From Kangiella sp. (GTDB lineage Bacteria > Pseudomonadota > Gammaproteobacteria > Enterobacterales > Kangiellaceae): a stretch of 8,141 nt of DNA. Below, piece by piece: positions 6,353 through 8,141 of the stretch (within the stretch, counting starts at the first letter, position 1; every line of letters starts with the position of its first letter). The notes beneath the pieces were generated by a model, which was not told where the DNA came from, did no database searches, and saw only the letters and a program-made list of their open reading frames with translations. The translations under genes were made by a program, and so were the position numbers. Location of the stretch: positions 223,095-231,235 of the forward strand of contig NVVT01000001.1 of assembly GCA_002733465.1 (NCBI GenBank). Reading direction: 5' to 3'.

Positions 6353-6778
6353 CTATTGGCTATTAGCAACCATATATTTAACAGCTTCAGAAATTTCGTC
6401 ATCTGAACAGTCCATACAGGTACCTTTTGGAGGCATTGCGTTTAAACCTTTAAGTGCATTATTTAGTAAAGACTCTTCACCAGCGGCAATTCTTGAAACC
6501 CAACCAGCTGCGTCGCCTAGTTTTGGAGCTCCAGCAACACCGGTTCCATGACATGCTAGACATTTAGTGTTATAAACCTCTTCTCCTGTTCTGGGACCAG
6601 ACACTTCTGCGATTGGTACGATAGCAACCGGCACATCGTCACCAGCTTTATATACACTGCCTGTTGGCGCAATACGTTTTTCTACACTGTGGCCACTTAA
6701 GTGATCGGCGGCAACACTGTAAGAAAATGCAAAAACGGCTGAAATTAGTGTGATTTTTAATTTTTTTGAAGCTGACAC
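6353..6778 (-). CDS. Periplasmic c5-type monohaem cytochrome c
   Basis: Using the GTG at 6778 the product is 141 residues, with a textbook signal peptide: a SASKKLK basic start, an ITLISAVFAFSYS core and a VAA cleavage site near residue 24. One haem site CLACH follows at Cys73, Cys76 and His77, with a likely Met axial ligand at Met115 (NAMPPKG). A second cysteine pair, Cys121 and Cys124 (GTCMDC), is the cytochrome c5 family hallmark disulfide, followed by a helical DDEISEAVKYM end. About 45 residues between the signal and the haem domain are low in recognisable motifs. It is likely a periplasmic electron carrier, perhaps to a terminal oxidase or from a sulfur/organic dehydrogenase; the partner is unknown. 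A longer GTG start at 6817 is possible but gives a worse N-terminus and has no comparable ribosome site. The gene is transcribed alone and terminated at 6295-6324. Confidence 0.93.
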   Translation of the reverse strand: MSASKKLKITLISAVFAFSYSVAADHLSGHSVEKRIAPTGSVYKAGDDVPVAIVPIAEVSGPRTGEEVYNTKCLACHGTGVAGAPKLGDAAGWVSRIAAGEESLLNNALKGLNAMPPKGTCMDCSDDEISEAVKYMVANSQ

Positions 6779-6785
6779 AAATGTT

Positions 6786-6790
6786 CTCCT
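6786..6790 (-). promoter_or_regulatory. Ribosome binding site deciding the cytochrome start
   Basis: The minus strand reads AGGAG seven bases before GTG at 6778-6776. This supports the shorter reading frame, whose first residues form a normal Sec signal peptide, over the GTG at 6817. Confidence 0.8.
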
Positions 6791-6849
6791 AAAAATATCA
6801 GGGTTTGTTATTATCACAACCAGTATCTACTAGTAATAATAATAATGTT

Positions 6850-6879
6850 AAAAACACTCTAATTTTGGCTATAAGAGTG
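6850..6879 (-). terminator. Weak terminator-like hairpin in the cytochrome leader
   Basis: CACTCT (6855-6860) and AGAGTG (6874-6879) form a 6-bp stem around 13 nt, followed on the minus strand by five T (6854-6850). It would lie in the leader if the promoter at 6911-6939 is used. The stem is short, so this is tentative. Confidence 0.25.
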
Positions 6880-6910
6880 AATAAATTTATTAGAAAGGTT
6901 ATAAAATCGA

Positions 6911-6939
6911 ATTATAGTGCAGATATGAATAATGATCAT
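6911..6939 (-). promoter_or_regulatory. Possible promoter for the cytochrome gene
   Basis: A perfect minus-strand TATAAT lies at 6916-6911. The hexamer 17 nt upstream, ATGATC (6939-6934), matches only three of six -35 positions. Predicted start near 6904, leader about 125 nt. Confidence 0.4.
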
Positions 6940-6960
6940 CTTTTCTGTGATACCTAGTGT

Positions 6961-6969
6961 TGATATAAT
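6961..6969 (+). promoter_or_regulatory. Extended -10 promoter for glyQS
   Basis: TGATATAAT is an exact extended -10 element (TGn followed by TATAAT), ending about 100 nt before the glyQ start. The -35 position (6941-6946, TTTTCT) is poor, which is common for extended -10 promoters. Predicted start is near 6976. It lies about 45 nt from the opposing cytochrome promoter candidate, so the two transcription units would share this 292-nt divergent region. Confidence 0.5.
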
Positions 6970-7058
6970 TGAAAAATATTATAACTCACCACTCAAATAA
7001 AGACTTATTACAATAGAGTTTGTTCACTATCCTGCACAATTCTAAACGAAGTCAATCT

Positions 7059-7062
7059 GGAG
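7059..7062 (+). promoter_or_regulatory. Ribosome binding site for the TTG start of glyQ
   Basis: GGAG lies eight bases before the TTG at 7071. An in-frame TAA at 7065-7067 rules out any earlier start. Confidence 0.75.
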
Positions 7063-7070
7063 CTTAAAGT

Positions 7071-8000
7071 TTGTCAACAATAGCAACCACCACCTTTCAA
7101 GGTTTAATCCTTGAATTACAAAACTTCTGGTCTAAACAAGGGTGTGCATTATTACAACCGTTAGATTTAGAGGTTGGCGCCGGAACATTCCATCCCGCAA
7201 CTTTTTTACGATCGATTGGCCCTGAGCCTTGGAATGCAGCCTATGTACAACCCTGTAGAAGACCTACTGACGGACGTTATGGTGAAAATCCAAATCGTTT
7301 ACAGCATTATTACCAATTTCAAGTGATTTTAAAACCTTCACCTAAAAATATTCAGGAACTTTATCTCGAGTCTTTAAAAACTTTGGGAATAGACACGCTT
7401 GAACACGATATTCGTTTTGTCGAGGATAACTGGGAATCTCCAACTTTAGGCGCTTGGGGTTTAGGTTGGGAAGTTTGGTTAAATGGAATGGAAATTACTC
7501 AGTTTACCTATTTTCAACAGGTCGGAGGGCTTGAATGTAAACCTGTCACAGGAGAAATTACCTACGGACTCGAAAGACTCGCAATGTATTTGCAAGGTGT
7601 CGATAGCATTTATGATTTGGTTTGGACTAAAGGACCACAAGGAGTTGTTACTTATCGAGACGTTTTTCATCAAAACGAAGTAGAGCAATCTACTTATAAC
7701 TTTGAATTAGCAGACGTTGATTATCTATTTAAATCTTTTGATCAATATGAATCTCAAAGCGAAGTTTTGATTGAAAAAAACCTGCCCTTACCTGCCTATG
7801 AAATGGTTCTAAAAGCTTCTCATGCCTTTAATCTTTTAGATGCAAGACATGCTATCTCTGTTACAGAAAGACAGCGGTTTATTTTGCGGGTTCGATCTTT
7901 ATCGCGAGCGGTAGCAAAATCTTATTATGATTCACGTGAAGCACTTAGCTTTCCAATTGGTAAAACCTCAATGACTAACCAAGGGGAAAATAATGCCTAA
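7071..8000 (+). CDS. glyQ: Glycyl-tRNA synthetase alpha subunit
   Basis: GlyQ forms the glycine- and ATP-binding catalytic subunit of the bacterial alpha2beta2 glycyl-tRNA synthetase (class II) and charges tRNA-Gly. The 309-residue product closely follows E. coli GlyQ (303). Conserved stretches include EVGAGTFHP (34-42), RRPTDGRYGENPNR (63-76), FVEDNWESPTLGAWGLGWEVWLNGME (117-141), the motif-3-like GLERLAMY (166-173), FHQNEVEQSTYNFE (199-212) and the C-terminal FNLLDARHAISVTERQR. Translation must begin at TTG: an in-frame stop sits two codons earlier, no in-frame ATG occurs before conserved sequence is well under way, and the length then matches the family. The weak start codon may limit expression. 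The gene overlaps glyS by 8 nt and is probably co-transcribed from the promoter at 6961-6969. Confidence 0.98.
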   Translation: MSTIATTTFQGLILELQNFWSKQGCALLQPLDLEVGAGTFHPATFLRSIGPEPWNAAYVQPCRRPTDGRYGENPNRLQHYYQFQVILKPSPKNIQELYLESLKTLGIDTLEHDIRFVEDNWESPTLGAWGLGWEVWLNGMEITQFTYFQQVGGLECKPVTGEITYGLERLAMYLQGVDSIYDLVWTKGPQGVVTYRDVFHQNEVEQSTYNFELADVDYLFKSFDQYESQSEVLIEKNLPLPAYEMVLKASHAFNLLDARHAISVTERQRFILRVRSLSRAVAKSYYDSREALSFPIGKTSMTNQGENNA

Positions 8001-8141
8001 TTCAGCCGTCCCAAAAAATAATTTTTTATTTGAGTTAGGTTGTGAGGAGCTACCACCAAAAGCTCTGCCAAAACTAGCTCGTTCGCTACATGATTTTATG
8101 CTTAAATCTTTTCAGTCTGCGGATTTAAAGTTTGAAGATAG
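7993..8141 (+). CDS. glyS: Glycyl-tRNA synthetase beta subunit, N-terminal part (cut by window edge)
   Basis: The first 49 codons are present. After a short lead the sequence FLFELGCEELPPKALPKLARSL matches the conserved N-terminus of GlyS (E. coli FLVEIGTEELPPKAL). The beta subunit recognises tRNA-Gly and completes the alpha2beta2 enzyme; the family is about 690 residues, so most lies off the right edge. The ATG at 7993 overlaps the last codons of glyQ by 8 nt and has an AGGGG site 7 nt upstream within glyQ. This points to coupled translation of the two subunits. Confidence 0.96.
   Translation, partial: MPNSAVPKNNFLFELGCEELPPKALPKLARSLHDFMLKSFQSADLKFED

Noticed and set aside
6880..6891. Perfect 12-bp palindrome AATAAATTTATT between cytochrome and glyQ
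   Set aside because: It is pure A/T in an A/T-rich intergenic region and is expected by chance.
7479..7688. Open frames on both strands inside glyQ (7479-7688)
   Set aside because: Both overlap highly conserved GlyQ coding sequence in other frames.

Overview
This 8.1 kb AT-rich window looks like the chromosome of a gammaproteobacterium. The separate, overlapping glyQ and glyS genes, the cytochrome c5-type protein and the DapB and GlyQ sequences all resemble that class. The genus cannot be named from the sequence. A 2-oxoacid:acceptor oxidoreductase operon plus a small c5-type cytochrome would suit a sulfur-oxidising or otherwise chemolithotrophic, symbiont-like lineage, but that is inference. 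I see no mobile element, CRISPR array, tRNA or rRNA.

Positions 1-5156 (all minus strand) hold one tightly packed gene string, read from right to left. It starts with a 588-residue FAD/NAD(P)H oxidoreductase with C-terminal ferredoxin clusters. Next come a fused gamma-alpha subunit and a beta subunit of a two-subunit 2-oxoacid:acceptor oxidoreductase, and last a dapB cut by the window edge. The gaps are 3 nt, a 4-nt ATGA overlap and 23 nt. The three redox genes form a plausible electron chain: 2-oxoacid and CoA react at TPP in the beta subunit, electrons pass through its [4Fe-4S] cluster to the ferredoxin domain of the FAD protein, then to FAD and NAD(P). The best family match is the KorABC-type 2-oxoglutarate:NADP+ oxidoreductase known from aromatic-degrading betaproteobacteria. 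The operon is preceded by a near-consensus sigma70 promoter and a leader of about 190 nt that contains a terminator-like hairpin. This possible attenuator is the least explained signal in the window.

Positions 5402-6778 (minus strand) carry three small genes. They are an unassigned 111-residue protein, a hotdog-fold thioesterase with a complete FlK-like Thr/Glu/His triad, and a secreted c5-type monohaem cytochrome whose start I move 13 codons inward. A clear terminator separates the cytochrome from the thioesterase gene.

Positions 6779-7070 are a divergent promoter region. Positions 7071-8141 (plus strand) carry glyQ, with a forced TTG start, and the beginning of glyS overlapping it by 8 nt. 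Together they encode the heterotetrameric glycyl-tRNA synthetase.
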